From NCBI RefSeq assembly GCF_030272615.1, contig NC_081410.1, positions 227,636,915 through 227,700,914 of the forward strand: a stretch of DNA of 64,000 nucleotides. Reading direction: 5' to 3'. Under the pieces are notes generated by a model. The model made no database searches, was not told the origin of the DNA, and worked only from the letters and a program-made list of their open reading frames with translations. The position numbers and the translations under genes were made by a program. Below are positions 32,309 through 44,860 of this stretch, in pieces (within the stretch, counting starts at the first letter, position 1; every line of letters begins with the position of its first letter). Source of the DNA: Cryptomeria japonica (Eukaryota > Streptophyta > Pinopsida > Cupressales > Cupressaceae).

Positions 32309-33914
32309 TGTAGAACATAAGATATCACTGAGAGGGGGGGTGAATCATTGATTATAAACAATTTTAAACAATGTGTGCAACCGGTAGGATAATGAAAGCA
32401 TTAACAAGCAACCACACACAAGACCACATCACATAACACCAGTTATACAAGGAAAACCCAATATGGGAAAACCTCGGTGAGAAATTCTACTGGAGATATA
32501 CTGCTCCAATCCAGCCTCACAATGAAATAACAATTTTACAATTTTTAGGGCACCAACCCAAGGAGCACCAACCCCTAGAAATTTATGGGCACCTACCTAA
32601 AGGAGCACCAACCCCTAGAAATTTATGGGCACCTACCCAAAGGAGCACCAACCCCTATTCTATTCTGAACACCAACTCAAGGAGCACCAACCCCTGCACC
32701 GAGCACCCACTCAATGAAATATAATGAGATATAAAATAGTACAATCATAAAATATTGTTACAAATGAGTTTTGTAACCCCTGCAAACAATTCTCTTTGTC
32801 GGTTAAACTATTTTCTATTACACTTCTTCTCTTCTCTACCGGTCCTCCGTTCTTACTGTCTGAATCCTCTACAACTCAGTTTTTGCCTTGTTGGATCTTC
32901 TTTGAAACTCACTCTTCTCTCCTTCACTCTCTACTACTATCTTACCGGTTCAAACACTATCGGTTAGATGAACTGTCATACTCTATAACTATCTACCAGT
33001 TACCTCAAACCTTGCCTGTTAAACCAACCTTACCGATTTCCTGTTAAACCTTCCTTACTAGTTCTTCAACTAACACTCAGTCACTTCAAGATTTTGCTAT
33101 CAACACTCAAACTAATCAACCTGGTAGAATCACACTTTCTCATCACTCATCCAATATACTATATCATTTTTTAAGTCTTTGATCTGCATATTCATATACA
33201 TGCTTTCCTGCAAAAAAAAAAAATCAAACTTCACGCGCTTAGGGTTTTCTTCACCGACCACAATCCGTATTAAATCGGATCTCATCTTCTTGAATTGACA
33301 ACCTGCAATAGGTTAGAAAAAATCTCTCTCCTATTTTTATTCTTCCTATAAATGTTTACTATATTTAGCAAACTGGACTCTATTCACCAATCTTGAATTT
33401 GTCAATTATAATAAATGATCTAGTTGTTTCTTTCTCCAGATCAACAAGATGATTAGATATCCTGCTTTGATCATAATGTCAAAGAATAAAATTGCTGCCC
33501 TTCGATCTGCTTTGAGCCGCAATCCTTTGCAACCGATTCGTGATTTTCACAGTTGACATTTAATACCGACCTAGTCAGCAACTACCTCGCCGACACACCA
33601 GTCACCTACCACTACATGTTCACCACCCGGAGTCCACGTGAAATATCTATCAGCATTCAACTCACTTGATTGTGTCGGTTCAAACTCAGTCACTGACCGA
33701 ACATGCTACCGGTTAACATTCATATCGCGCACTTCCTTGTTCTGTCGGTTAGAACATGCTATCTCGGACCGCACTTACTGGGTTTGCTTGCTTACCTGTT
33801 GACAAACTTACCGGTTGACATCAATATGCCAATAATCTCCAATCTCATTAACAACATTTTGCATACCAGTTGACATAGTTACTAGTTGACATCAATGACA
33901 ATACAATGCCAGCA
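32309..33914 (-). repeat. 5' LTR of the complete Copia
   Basis: 1606 bp from TGTAGAACATAAG to ATGCCAGCA. It matches the left LTR along its length with scattered differences. The minisatellite occupies 32548-32705. Its C-run hairpin has one mismatched pair, unlike the left LTR. Confidence 0.9.
32548..32705. repeat. LTR minisatellite, about 40-bp unit (right LTR)
   Basis: Units start at 32548, 32587, 32627 and about 32670, with the shared core GAGCACCAACCCCT. Confidence 0.85.
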
Positions 33915-34047
33915 TTTGTTGCCTTTTTTGTAGACGCATCTTGTACTCTATAAACCATAAATTGTCCCCAAAATTTTTGTGGATCAACAATTGATTGGCC
34001 TTTTCCCTATGGGTAAAAAAACCATGTCAATAATCATGAAATAGCTC
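33915..34047. other. Short unassigned spacer between two LTRs
   Basis: AT-rich with no coding signal. It ends AGCTC just before the next LTR; AGCTCTGATTCC resembles a decayed minus-strand primer site, but that is weak. Confidence 0.35.
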
Positions 34048-35393
34048 TGATTCCGGGCAGACAACTAAGAGGGGGGATGAATCAGTTGTCTCAAAAACTT
34101 ACACAATTTAAAATTGTTCTTAGGTTTGATAATTAAACATGAAAACATAAATCAGCAACACATCAAGAACACACGTAACATGAAGATTTTTGACATGGGA
34201 AATCCGGTCAAGAGAAAAACCACGGTGGGAACACACCCACAATAAGATGATACTCTGTTAGAAGTATAGAAATATTACAATGGGCACATCCATTCAGACA
34301 CACTAACTAGAGCTCAATGCTAAAAAATAAGAAGGGCCACAACCCATGGAAGACTCACTATCTTACAAACAGATTCCACTCACATCCAAGAGATCATGAA
34401 CTAGAAAATAGCATCTCCTTAATGCCTATTACAGTTCCTATTAAGCACATAAAAACTTTCTCTTCACACTTCTTCTCTACCTCTGAAAGATGTATATATT
34501 CAATTCACATACATTCTAATTCTCATCCTTACACACTCAAATACAAAGATATTATATTTATTCATACATGACATCAACCTTGTGAAGATCATCAAGGTTG
34601 GCTCAACACACGCCACCTAATTAAAAAAATATAACCACACACACTACAATATCACATGCGGACCAAACAATGTTAGCTAAGACATAGCACATACCCATAT
34701 CACATGCCTCGAACATGAAACACCTCCAATAATTATGCCCCGAACTTCTGCAACATGCTACAAGCATCTGGTCAGCCCCAAATATAAAGAACACTAACAC
34801 ACCAAAGAAAATCATCAATTACGCACACAATGATCAAAGCAAACTACCAATACAAAAGGCACACGATCCATAAACATTCACAAGCATCATGAATTACCAG
34901 TGCAACATCCACATCAACACAAATTACTAAAATCACATCATCTTCATACCGAACTTCAAGAACACTAACTATAATGACTGTCAACCATGAAAAATAACTT
35001 GTGGAGCTCCAACCATGAACCATTTGAATTGAGTATACACATCAACATTCCAAATATATCTTAAAATCTACAGATCAAGATATTATAATGTAGAGAAATG
35101 AAAATCAAAATACTGACACTTTGTCATTACTGAACAATAGAAAAACTAGCCACAACACAATTATCCATAACTCACTCAAATCTTCATGTGGACCTCTGAA
35201 AAAACACACTAGATCATCTATACACAATCCTCTACAAACCCTTTAATCCGCAAACTCTGATCATCATTATGTTGAACAAAACAACTCACTAAACTTCATT
35301 GCATCACTCTCACAGACAGAGAAATATGTTGACATCAATGACAACACATCTCTCAAGCACATATTTGTAGTATACTACCAACAATCTACAACA
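34048..35393 (-). repeat. 3' LTR of the split Copia
   Basis: The 1346-bp TG...CA segment begins TGATTCCGGGCAG and ends CTACAACA, followed by ATATCCCTCTTTGG, a polypurine-tract complement. It carries a C-run hairpin with perfect 8-bp arms (34059-34091) and a partial TTTTCC block near 34194-34224. Further tracts of the CTCCCCC type lie at about 35480-35620. Confidence 0.65.
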
Positions 35394-35783
35394 ATATCCC
35401 TCTTTGGCATTGATGGAAACATATGATGTGAAAAACAATCAATGACAAAGAAATCAACAACTCTCTCATATTATTGTCTCCCCCCGAAATCACTCTCTCC
35501 CAACACAGTTTTTCACATGAATCTCTCCCCCTTTGGAATCAATGGAAAAGGCACATATTTGCACCACAAAACACAAAACTGACTTTCTAACTCTTTCTGA
35601 CTACTCCCCCTAAGTAGCATCCTCCACTCATCAATCCAGATCATAAGATATGATTGTGAAATGCATCGGACTGATACAAACCAATGCACCTTAGTTATGA
35701 TTAGGAGGGGTAGTCACCCCTAACTTCCCTCTGAGATACCCAAAAGTGTCTTTAGGAAACGTCTTTGTGAAAATATTTGCAAT

Positions 35784-37508
35784 TTATTCCTTTGTAGCCA
35801 CATACTCCAATCTGACTTCCTTCTCATTTACCTTATCTCTCAAAAAGTAAAACTTGATAGATATATCCTTAGCCTTTGAATGCAACAATGAATTATTAGA
35901 AATGTTAATTGCTCTAGAATTGTCACAATAGGTAGCAATACGCTCATCATACACTACTCTAATAGTTTTCAACATTTGCTTCATCCATACCACCTTAGTA
36001 CAATTGTTAGTAGCAACAATGTATTCTACCTCTGCAGTAGATAAAGAAATAGAGTTTTGATTTTTTCTCAACCATGAAACCAACCTTTTTCCCAAGAAAA
36101 ATGCACCACCACTAGTACTCTTCTGATCATCCATATCTCCTGCCCAATCAACACCAGTAAAAACACTCAAAGTAAAATCATCATCTTTAGGATATCATAG
36201 ACCAAAATCAATAGTTCCTTTCAAATATCTATAGATTCTTTTAACAACTACAACATGAGATTCCTTAGGATCAACTTGAAACCTAGCAACAAGATAAACA
36301 ACATTTGTGATAACAGGTCTAGTCTGAGTCAAATATAGCAATCCATCAATCATAGATCTGTATGTAGTCTGATTTGCTTTAGAGGAATCATCATCCTTAG
36401 TTAACTTACATCCGACCACCATAGGAGTCCCAACTAGCTTTGTATCTTCTAAAGAAAACTTTTTCAACAACTCTTTCACATACTTGGACAGAGATATAAA
36501 TATCCCTTTTTCTGACTATGTAATTTACAATCCCAAAAAGAATTTCATCTCTCCAATCGTAGACATTTCAAATTCATTCGACATTTCATTAGCAAACTCT
36601 TTGCACAAACTATCGTTCCCTTCAAAAATAATACTATCAACAAAAACTCCAACAAATAAAATATTATCATGGTCAATCTTGAAATACAAGTTAACATCGA
36701 CAATACATTTGTTAAATCCAAGCTTCAACAGATACTTATGCAATCTAGCATACCATCCTCTTGGTTCTTGCTTCAATCCATACATTGCTTTCTTCAACTA
36801 ACACACCATATATCCTTGATCAGTCAATTGAAATCCATTTGGTTTCTCTATGTACACCTCTTCTTCCAATTCACCATTTAGGAATGCTGACTTGACATCC
36901 ATTTGATAGACTTTGAAGTCCTTGTAAGCAGTATAAGAAAGAAATAATCTAACAGCTTCAATCCTTGCCATAGGAGCAAAAGTCTCTTCAAAATTAATTC
37001 CTTCCATTTGAGAATATCCTTTACAAACAAGTTTTGCTTTGTTCCTAACAATTTCACCTTGCTCATTCAATTTGTTCTGGAAGACCCATGTGGTTCCAAT
37101 TTCATCTTTGTTCTTAGGTCTAGGAACAAGAATATATGTATTGTTCTTTTCAATCTGCAACAATTCTGCTTCCATTGCTTTTACCAACTGTTCATCTTTA
37201 CATGCTTCATTCACATCCTTGGGTTCAATCTTAGAAATCAAACAATATTCAACCTGATCTTTTGCAATTCTCCTTCTACTTTGAATACCTTTATTTTTGT
37301 CTCCTATAATATGATTTTCACAATGATTCAATCTTACATACCTGGGAGTCTTAGGATTTTCTTGATTTTCAGTCTCTTGATTTCTTTCTTCTGCACTTGC
37401 ACTAGTTCCTTCTTCTTGAGTTACTAGATTCATTGAAACAATCTGAACTTGATTTTGGATCTGAGGTTTCTTCTCTGTGTTTGCACTATCAATCTAATCA
37501 TTTCAATT
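35784..37508 (-). pseudogene. Copia reverse transcriptase and RNase H
   Basis: Minus-strand coding from about 37433 shows the reverse transcriptase N-terminal part with [17 protein letters not shown] and [17 protein letters not shown], then KKAMYGLKQEPRGW. The active-site block reads FVDSIIF where YVDD is expected, so a catalytic Asp is lost. RNase H follows (36170-35784) with GVDWAGDMDDQKSTSGG and SLSTAEVEYIVA. A few stops separate the blocks. The 5' end stops at the chromovirus boundary (37509). Confidence 0.85.
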
Positions 37509-38208
37509 TGAAGCAGTCACCGGTGAGGAGGGACCTCAAAGAGATCAATCCGGACCGGTCAGCAAGAGTAAACACAACGGAAACACAAAGATATGATGGA
37601 GGCAATGAAAAAAATATTGTTTTATTGCATGAAATTTGATTGCATCCAACCGGTAACAACCGGGTTACAACGTACTGGCTCACAAGTTTGGTAAAATAGG
37701 TCACAACTGGGACCTTGATTCCTAAGATCTAACTTCTATTCACAATCTAGCTACCTGATTCTCTGATTCATTTCATTCTAATGCGTAATTACAAATATAT
37801 ATCGATCTAAAGGATCTAGTCAACCCAAAAGGGATCAAAACCCGAAGAACAAGACCTAACATGTGAAATAACAAGGTCGGCCTCCGCCAAGAGATTCCTC
37901 CAGAAAATCCAAAGGATGAAACGTAGATCATGGGAAAAGGTCGGCCACATGCCAAGGAACAACAAAATCAATGCCCAAGGCTCTACAAGCTTTGGAATGG
38001 GTTCTGGTAGATCACCAGAATAGGTCTAGGCAACCGGTAACACACAACAACTAGTAACAGGAAACTGTCATGGAAACAGATAGTGATATCTTGTCGGAAA
38101 ATGATCCAAATGTGATGTGGTCTGGAAGAAAGAAAGATGATCAAGTCTTCAAGTAGAATCCAACTCTACAGGATCCAGTGAGCCAAAACCGGGGATGCTC
38201 CTGAATCA
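37509..38208 (-). repeat. 3' LTR of the chromovirus
   Basis: 700 bp, TGAAGCAGTCACC to CTCCTGAATCA. It holds about 190 bp (from about 37703) missing from the other LTR. Confidence 0.85.
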
Positions 38209-38219
38209 AACATCCAGGA

Positions 38220-41200
38220 TTATTGAAAAACTGAGCCTCTCACTTTGTTAGGGTCAGAGGGAAACCAAGGTGGTCTACCTCTTCCTGAGAAATCCTAGAT
38301 GAATCTTCAAATGGTATGTCCTTCCACTTTACAAGATATTCTTTATACTGTTTGCCCGAGTTACTACGCCCAATCCTACTGTCCAAAATCTTTTCAATCT
38401 AATCCAATTCCTTCCGGGGCAACTATTTCTCCAAGTCTGAAATACTATCCTTGCTAAATTCTGATTCATGGTACTCATGAAGATCTACAATGTTGAATAT
38501 AGGTGAAATACGTAGACTATCTTGTAACTCCACTTCATATGCATTTCCAGAACTGAACTTCCTCAAAATCCTGCAAGGTCCAAACTTCTTCATCTACAAC
38601 TTGTTATAAGTTCCAACAGGGAATCTCTCTTTTCTCAGATATTACATCACTTCATCGCCAACTTCAAATTCCTTATGTCTCATCTTCTCATATGCCTTCT
38701 CCTTATACTTGTTGTTCATATCTTCCAAATATTTCTTAACCTGAATATGCAATGCTGCCATGTGATCTGTAAAATCTTATGCTTCTGAACTTCTCCGGTT
38801 TTCACTGCTAATGTCTCTCAACTTTGATATCCCTCTAGGATGCGCTCTAGTAACAATCTCAAAAGGTGTTTTTCGGGTACTTCTATTAACTGAATTGTTG
38901 TAGGCAAACTCTGTTTGTGCAAGAATCAAATCTCAACTTCGGCTTTTATCTTCCACTAAACATCTCAACAAATTTCCCAAAATCCGGTCAACAACTTTTG
39001 TCTGTCCATCAGTCTGTGGATGAAAAATAGAACTAAACTTCAAATCTGTCTTTATCTTTTTCCAAAGTGTTCTCCAAAAATAGCCAACAAACTTAGTATC
39101 TCTGTCTGAAACTATGCTCTTACGTAATCCATGCAATCTCACCACTTCCTTGAAAAATAGGTCTGCTACATGCAATGCATCTGATGTCTTCTTACAATGT
39201 ATCAAATAAGCCATCTTCGAGAATCTATCCACTATCACAAATATAGAATCATTCCCTCTTGATGTCTTAGGCAATCCAAGTACAAAATCCATGCTTATAT
39301 CCTCCCAAGGTCTTACTGGAACTGTCAAAGGTTTATACAATCCCACATTCTGACTACTACCCTTTGCAACTTGACAAACTCTACAACTCTGCACATATCT
39401 CTTAACAGTCTTATGAATCTAGGCCAAAAGTATTGCTCACTCACCGATGATACTATTTTTTCAATGCCAAAATGTTAGCTAAACCTCCACTCTGTTTCTC
39501 CTTTATCATATTTTCTCTCATATAACTCTTAGGTATGCACAACCGAACTCCTATGAATAACATCTCATCCCGAATGAAGTAATCCAACCACTTGCTTCTA
39601 TCAACCATAACCGGTTCTCTACATGCTTTCCAAGGTTCTACAAAATCCGGGTCTAAATCATACAAGGTCTTCAAATCTTCAAATCGTAATATTTTCACTC
39701 TCATCTCTGTCAACATATTCCTTCTCCTACTCAATGCATTGGCAACTTTGTTAGATTTCCCACTTCTATGCTTCAACACAAAGGTGTAACTCTACAAGAA
39801 TTCTACCAATCTCATATGTCTCTGATTCAACTTACTTTGATTTTTCAAATACTACAAAGTTTGATGATTAGTATACAACACAAACTCCTTAGGCAACAAG
39901 TAATGTCTACACTTCTTCAAGGCTTGAACTATGGCATAAACCTCCTAATCATACACTAAATATCTCCTTCGGGCATCATTCAATTTCTCACTAAAATAAT
40001 TTACTACTCTCCCTTCTTGACTCAAGATTGCTCCTATTGTTGTTACACTTGCATTAAAATCCACTTGAAATACTTTACTGAAATCCAGAAAAGCTAACAG
40101 AGGCTGCTCAGTCACTTTTTGCTTCAACAGTTCAAACTTTTGTTTTCTCTGATGGTCCACTTGAATTCCTTCTGATCTACTCTCATGGTCTCAGTCATAG
40201 GGTTACAAACTGAACTAAATTTTTTTATAAACTTCTGATAAAAAGTAGCCAATCCATGAAATGATCTTACCTCTCCAATGCTTTCTAGTGTAGGCCACTC
40301 AACAATTGCTTTCACTGTCTCAGGGTCCATCTTCAAACCATCCTCAGATATCACAATTCCCAAATAGACTAACTCATCCTTCATGAAAGTGCACTTCTTG
40401 ATATTGATCAACAACTTCTCTTCTCTCAATCTCTGCAAAACTTGTCTTAACTGCAACAAATGCTCCTCTTTTGTCTTACTGAAAATCAGAATGTCATCCA
40501 AATACACAATAACAAACTTACCCAAGAATTTCTTCAATACCTCATTCATCAGCCTCATGAAAGTACTTGGTGCATTAGTCAATCCAAAGGCATCACCAAC
40601 CATTCATACAGTCCTTCATTTGTCTTAAATGTTGTCTTCCACTCATCATCTTCTCTGATCCATTGACTATCCTCCCAAATTTCAAGGCTCCACTGACTAT
40701 AAGCATACTCACTCACAAAGGAGTTCCATCCGGTATCACAGAGCTCAGTGTAACTCCTAGCATGATATTTCTCAAAAATCATTCACATCATCTCAAAACA
40801 TTATGAGAATATAATAAATTTATGTTCTTTCTACCAACTGAGGAAACTAATTAGTTGTATTTTGGTCCACTCAAATAGTCCATTATGTCATCCATCCTAG
40901 GCAAAGGAAACCAGTATTTCACTGTGATCTTGTTTATTGCTCTTGAATTGGTACACATCCTCCATTATCCATTATTCTTAGGTGCTAACACTGTTGATAC
41001 TACAAAAGGGCTCAAACTCTCCCTGATCAAACCTTTCTTCAATAGCTCCTGCACTTGTCTATTCAGTTCTTCATTATCTTTCAGTGTCAACCGGTGTGCA
41101 GCTTTGTTAGACAAACTAGCTCTGGGAACCAAGTCCATGCAGTGACTAATACTTCTCACGGGTGGCAATCCATTAGGTACATTACTTTAATGCTATCCTC

Positions 41201-41865
41201 ATATTCTGTAAGCAAATCTCTCATCTATTCCAGCTGTTCTCCTTTCGGTTCCGGTCTCTAAGTTTTCTTAGGAATCAAGGCAAAACACACATTCTCATGT
41301 CTCAATCCATCCATGAATTTCCTTCCATCTACTAAACAAATTCTAGCATTCATACAAACTTCATTCTTCAAAGGTTCCTCCAAAGGCAACAAGGTTTGCT
41401 TCATCCCATTGGCCGCAATGGTATATGTATTCTTCCTCCCATCATGTACTGCATGCTTATCAAACTACCAAGGTCTATCCAACAAAAGATGACAAATATC
41501 CACAGGCATAATATCACACAAGACTTCATCATGATAATTCCCAATTTTCAATTTCACCAAACACTGTTCACTTACTAACAACTTATGTTCATCCTGAATT
41601 CATGCTATCTGATAAGGCTTAGGGTGTTTCAATCTCTCCAATGTCAACTAATTCACCATCTCTTCTGAAACAAGATTATCTGAACTACGACTATCAATAA
41701 TGACTTTACAACACTTACCAGATACCTTACATCTGGTCTTGAATAGATTCTTCCTCTGCAAGGGCTCTTCATCTCCTCTGGTATGACACAAAGCTCTCCT
41801 CGTCATCAATAGTTCTCCATCTTCTGGTTTATTATTTGATCTGGTGGGGTTTTCTTCCACCACTA
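38220..41865 (-). pseudogene. Chromovirus pol: protease, reverse transcriptase, RNase H, integrase, chromodomain
   Basis: Minus-strand order: protease with IIDSRSSDNLVSEEMVN (about 41740), in which the DSG active site reads DSR; reverse transcriptase from about 41168 with VYLDDILIFSKT intact (about 40520); RNase H with FQVDFNASVTTIGAILSQ (about 40060); integrase zinc region CRVCQVAKG and core with [17 protein letters not shown] and [13 protein letters not shown] (39394-38933), where the usual catalytic Glu after GQT is Lys; chromodomain IEKILDSRIGRS with YLVKWKD (38400-38262). The chromodomain is thought to guide integration to marked chromatin. Several stops; inactive. Confidence 0.87.
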
Positions 41866-41879
41866 CTATTCTTCCAGTA

Positions 41880-44023
41880 GTTTTTGTCTTCTTACACTTG
41901 AATGCACGGTGTCCTTCTCCTCCACACTTAAAGCAGGTTTCTCTGAATGTCCTCTTGTCTTGTCTCCCAAATTTCTCATTTTAGTAACCATCTGGTTCTC
42001 TCCTCTGATAGAAATTTCTACCATCCTTCCGGTATGAATTACCTTCTTTTCTCACTTCCTTTTCCTTTCTCTAAGTTTTATTGGTTCCTCTTCCTCCTTA
42101 AAATCTTCCTCTGATAAACCTTCAACCTCTACTTCTCTGTCTATGCTCATGTCTTTTGTTTAACTTCTCTTCTGCCTTTAGGGCAACTGGTAAGCCTCTT
42201 CAACACTCTCCAATTTGATCATACTCAATTTATCTTGTATAGACATCCGCAATCCATTTAAATACCTTGTAACTTGTTCAACTTCATCATCAACATGTCC
42301 AGATCTGATATTCAACTTGTAAAATGCTTCGGTGTACACCTTCACACTAGATTCCTTTTGTCTCAAATTCTGCAACTTTCGGAACAAATCCACTTGATAA
42401 TTCCCTAGCACAAACTTTGATTTCAACTTAGCAATCATCTGATCCCATGTCTTAATCTTCTTTTTACCTCTTCTTTGACTGTCAACTTGCAAATGTTCCC
42501 ACCAAAGGGATGCATGACCTTTTGTTGACTCTTAATTTTACCTTAAACACTAACAACCTCATGGGAAATTCAGTGATGCGGGACCTTTTGCGTGAAACTC
42601 ACTGAATGACCTCCGGGTTTAAGAAGCCGACTTTTCATATAATTGGGGGAGAAAAGGGGAAGAAGAAAACTTAAAACAAATGATCTACACTACTTAGGTG
42701 ATATGCCAAAAAAAATTTGAAAAGTATTAACAACATATAAAACCCAGAGACATGTGACTTTAAAGCTCATTCAACAATCTGCATGCACAGAATCATTTGA
42801 GAGAGTAACTCAACACAACTCATTCAACATAAAATGACATAAACTATTCATCCAACATATAACAAGTCTCAAAACATAGTTTAATCCGTGGAGTCTCACA
42901 ACAAATATCATAGAAGTTATTGAACTTGAAAACAACACAGAAGTCAATATATTAAGCTTCAAATAAAACAATCACAAAGGCCATAGGCACAATTTGACAT
43001 GCCTATCATTCACCAAATTTAATCAAAATAAAGGCCTCTTTAATGAGCCAAACTCTAAAATCTCTCTAAAAGTCTGAACCTCTCAAAGCAAGGAAAAGAA
43101 AGCATAAATAGAGCCCTCGGCTCCTAACTAATAGCTTGCAACATCAGTAACATCCTAGCAACCGCTTCTAACAAGAAAACCTCGCGTGGCACACCACGAG
43201 ATGCTATCAAGCAAAACAACCTTTGAAGTTGTTATCTCAACCGCATTATGGTAATCCCTTCACATGCCCAATAAGAAAACCGTGATGCAAACCACATCCT
43301 GGTTGACGAACTACCATGGAAGACACACGACAGCTCGAGGGATATCCAAAATCAAGCGCAAAAAGAGAAACAAATCATGCAACACAGGGACACCAAGTGT
43401 GTTCAAATTTACACGATGGACGGTGGGGACAAGAAGCATACACGATATAAAAAACCTGAGCCACACGACATTGCCGTGTTCTCTCAACTTTGAGCGAGAA
43501 AAGCGAGCGACTCGAGGCAACACCAAGACACTACTTGGCACACACGCTGACGAATGGGAAAATGGTCAAAAATCAAAAGAAATCACTTCCACTTGATCAA
43601 AATGCCACCTACGATAAATCCCAAAATAATATTAACACCTTTCAACCGGGTACAGGCATATTTCACCTTCCTCTCTTCTGCAGTGTTTTCAAAATCAAAA
43701 CACTTCTCCATCTCTAAGATCCAATCCATCAATTCATTTGAATCTAACTTCCCATCATATTTCGGTGGGGTAAAATGAGGTTTAGTATTCGCCCTACTCA
43801 AAACCCTCACACACCTTTCCTCATTCGGATCAACCGCCGGTAGGTTTTCTTGTTCTATTGGGGCTTCTTCTCCTTCATCTTCACTTACATCTTCAATATA
43901 TTAGCCTCTTCTATCGGCTGTCTCCACGACTTCTAACCGGGCTGCTATTCCTCACAATATCTCCATCACAATAGGGTCTGCATTCCCACGTGCTCCACCA
44001 TTCCTAGCTCCTCTTTGCGCCAT
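41880..44023 (-). pseudogene. Chromovirus gag, interrupted by a solo LTR
   Basis: The minus-strand ATG at 44023 begins MAQRGARNGGARGNADP. The gag continues through PPKYDGKLDSNELMDWI (about 43770) to KYACTRLKG at the solo-LTR boundary, resumes near 42517 with WDQMIAKLKSKFV (about 42440), and ends in a knuckle CFKCGGEGHRAFKC (about 41930). At least two stops occur. Gag would form the particle. Confidence 0.8.
42523..43637. mobile_element. Solo LTR inside the chromovirus gag
   Basis: The 1115-bp segment starts TGTTGACTC and ends ATATTAACA, with identical flanks CCTTT at 42518-42522 and 43638-43642. Insertion plus duplication is 1120 bp. It contains no primer site or pol. A TATA-like CATAAATAGAGCCC near 43104 suggests plus orientation. 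It does not resemble the other LTRs in the window. The ORFs inside it (43264-43596 and its shadows) are chance. Confidence 0.8.
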
Positions 44024-44113
44024 TGTTGATGCCGGTCCTTTGCAGCTGCAGGTTGGATCCGCAATCCGCCACTCTACAACAAAAATTTAGGACACGCAAC
44101 CTCTGGAACAAAA

Positions 44114-44129
44114 CTTCACTCTGATACCA
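44114..44129 (-). other. Primer binding site of the chromovirus
   Basis: The minus strand reads TGGTATCAGAGTGAAG, two bases from the LTR end, matching the initiator-Met primer over its first 11 bases. Confidence 0.85.
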
Positions 44130-44131
44130 CT

Positions 44132-44751
44132 TGAAGCAATCATCGGTCAGGAGGGACCTCAAAGAGATCAATCCGGACCAGTCAACAAAAGTAAACACGA
44201 TGGAAACACAAAGATATGATGGAGGCAATGCAAAACAAATTATTTTATCGCATGAAATTTGATTACATCCAACCAATAACAACTGAGTTACAACATACCG
44301 ACTCACAGGTTTGGTAGAATAGATCACGGTCGGCCTTCGCCAAGAGATTCCTCCAGAAAATCAAAAGGATGAAATGTAGATCACGGGAAAAGGTCGGCCA
44401 CATGCCAAGGAATAATGAAATCAACGCCCAAGGATCTGCAAGCTTCAGAATGGGTTACGGTAGATCACTAGAATAGGTCCAAGCAACCAATAACACAGGA
44501 ACAATCGGTAACAGGAAACTATCATGGAAACCGGTAGCGATATCTTGCCAAAAAATGATCCAAATGCGATGCGGTCTGGAAGAAAGAAAGATAAAAAAGT
44601 CTTCAAGTAGAATCCAACTCCACAGGATCTGATGAGCCAAAAATGGGACACACAGAAAGGAAAACTGAAACTACAAATACAAAACAAAACAGAAAGGAAA
44701 ATATTTTTGGTTGATGCAAGATTGCAATGAACCGGTGATGCTCCTGCATCA
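44132..44751 (-). repeat. 5' LTR of the chromovirus
   Basis: 620 bp, TGAAGCAATCATCGG to CTCCTGCATCA. Relative to the other LTR it lacks about 190 bp and has about 110 extra bp near 44640-44735. Confidence 0.85.
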
Positions 44752-44860
44752 AAATCATATCTGCAAGATCTTTACTGTCTCTCATTGATTTCATCAACCT
44801 TGACATTTGCACTCTCAACTATCTTGCTCAATCTCTTATTATAACACTGGTAGACCTCGC
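44752..44860 (-). pseudogene. Copia integrase to reverse transcriptase linker fragment
   Basis: The minus strand encodes EVYQCYNKRLSKIVES and NVKVDE, matching the linker KAYKFYNKRLRRVIES of the Copia at 24899-33914. It bridges the chromovirus and the retroposon and shows that both lie in one Copia. Confidence 0.8.

Larger units (their letters stand above)
24899..33914 (-). mobile_element. Complete antisense Sirevirus-type Copia element
   Basis: Two LTRs (24899-26488 and 32309-33914) enclose, on the minus strand, primer site, gag with UBN2 domain and knuckles, protease, integrase, reverse transcriptase, RNase H, and a terminal polypurine tract. The Copia order (integrase before reverse transcriptase) is clear. 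Extra CTCCCCCTTT-type tracts at 26488-26780 (minus-strand AAAGGGGGAG) fit the Sirevirus lineage. All ORFs are interrupted. It shares primer-site class, gag coiled coil and polypurine tract with the non-autonomous family. Confidence 0.9.
37509..44751 (-). mobile_element. Chromovirus (Gypsy with chromodomain), antisense
   Basis: LTRs at 37509-38208 and 44132-44751 flank, on the minus strand, primer site, gag, protease, reverse transcriptase, RNase H, integrase and a C-terminal chromodomain, the order of a chromovirus. It interrupts the Copia linker region. Flanks CAATT (37504-37508) and AAATC (44752-44756) agree at three of five positions, a weak and aged duplication. A solo LTR (42523-43637) interrupts its gag. 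Confidence 0.88.

Noticed and set aside
43264-43596. 110-residue ORF
   Set aside because: Lies wholly within the solo LTR at 42523-43637 with no domain; chance ORF.
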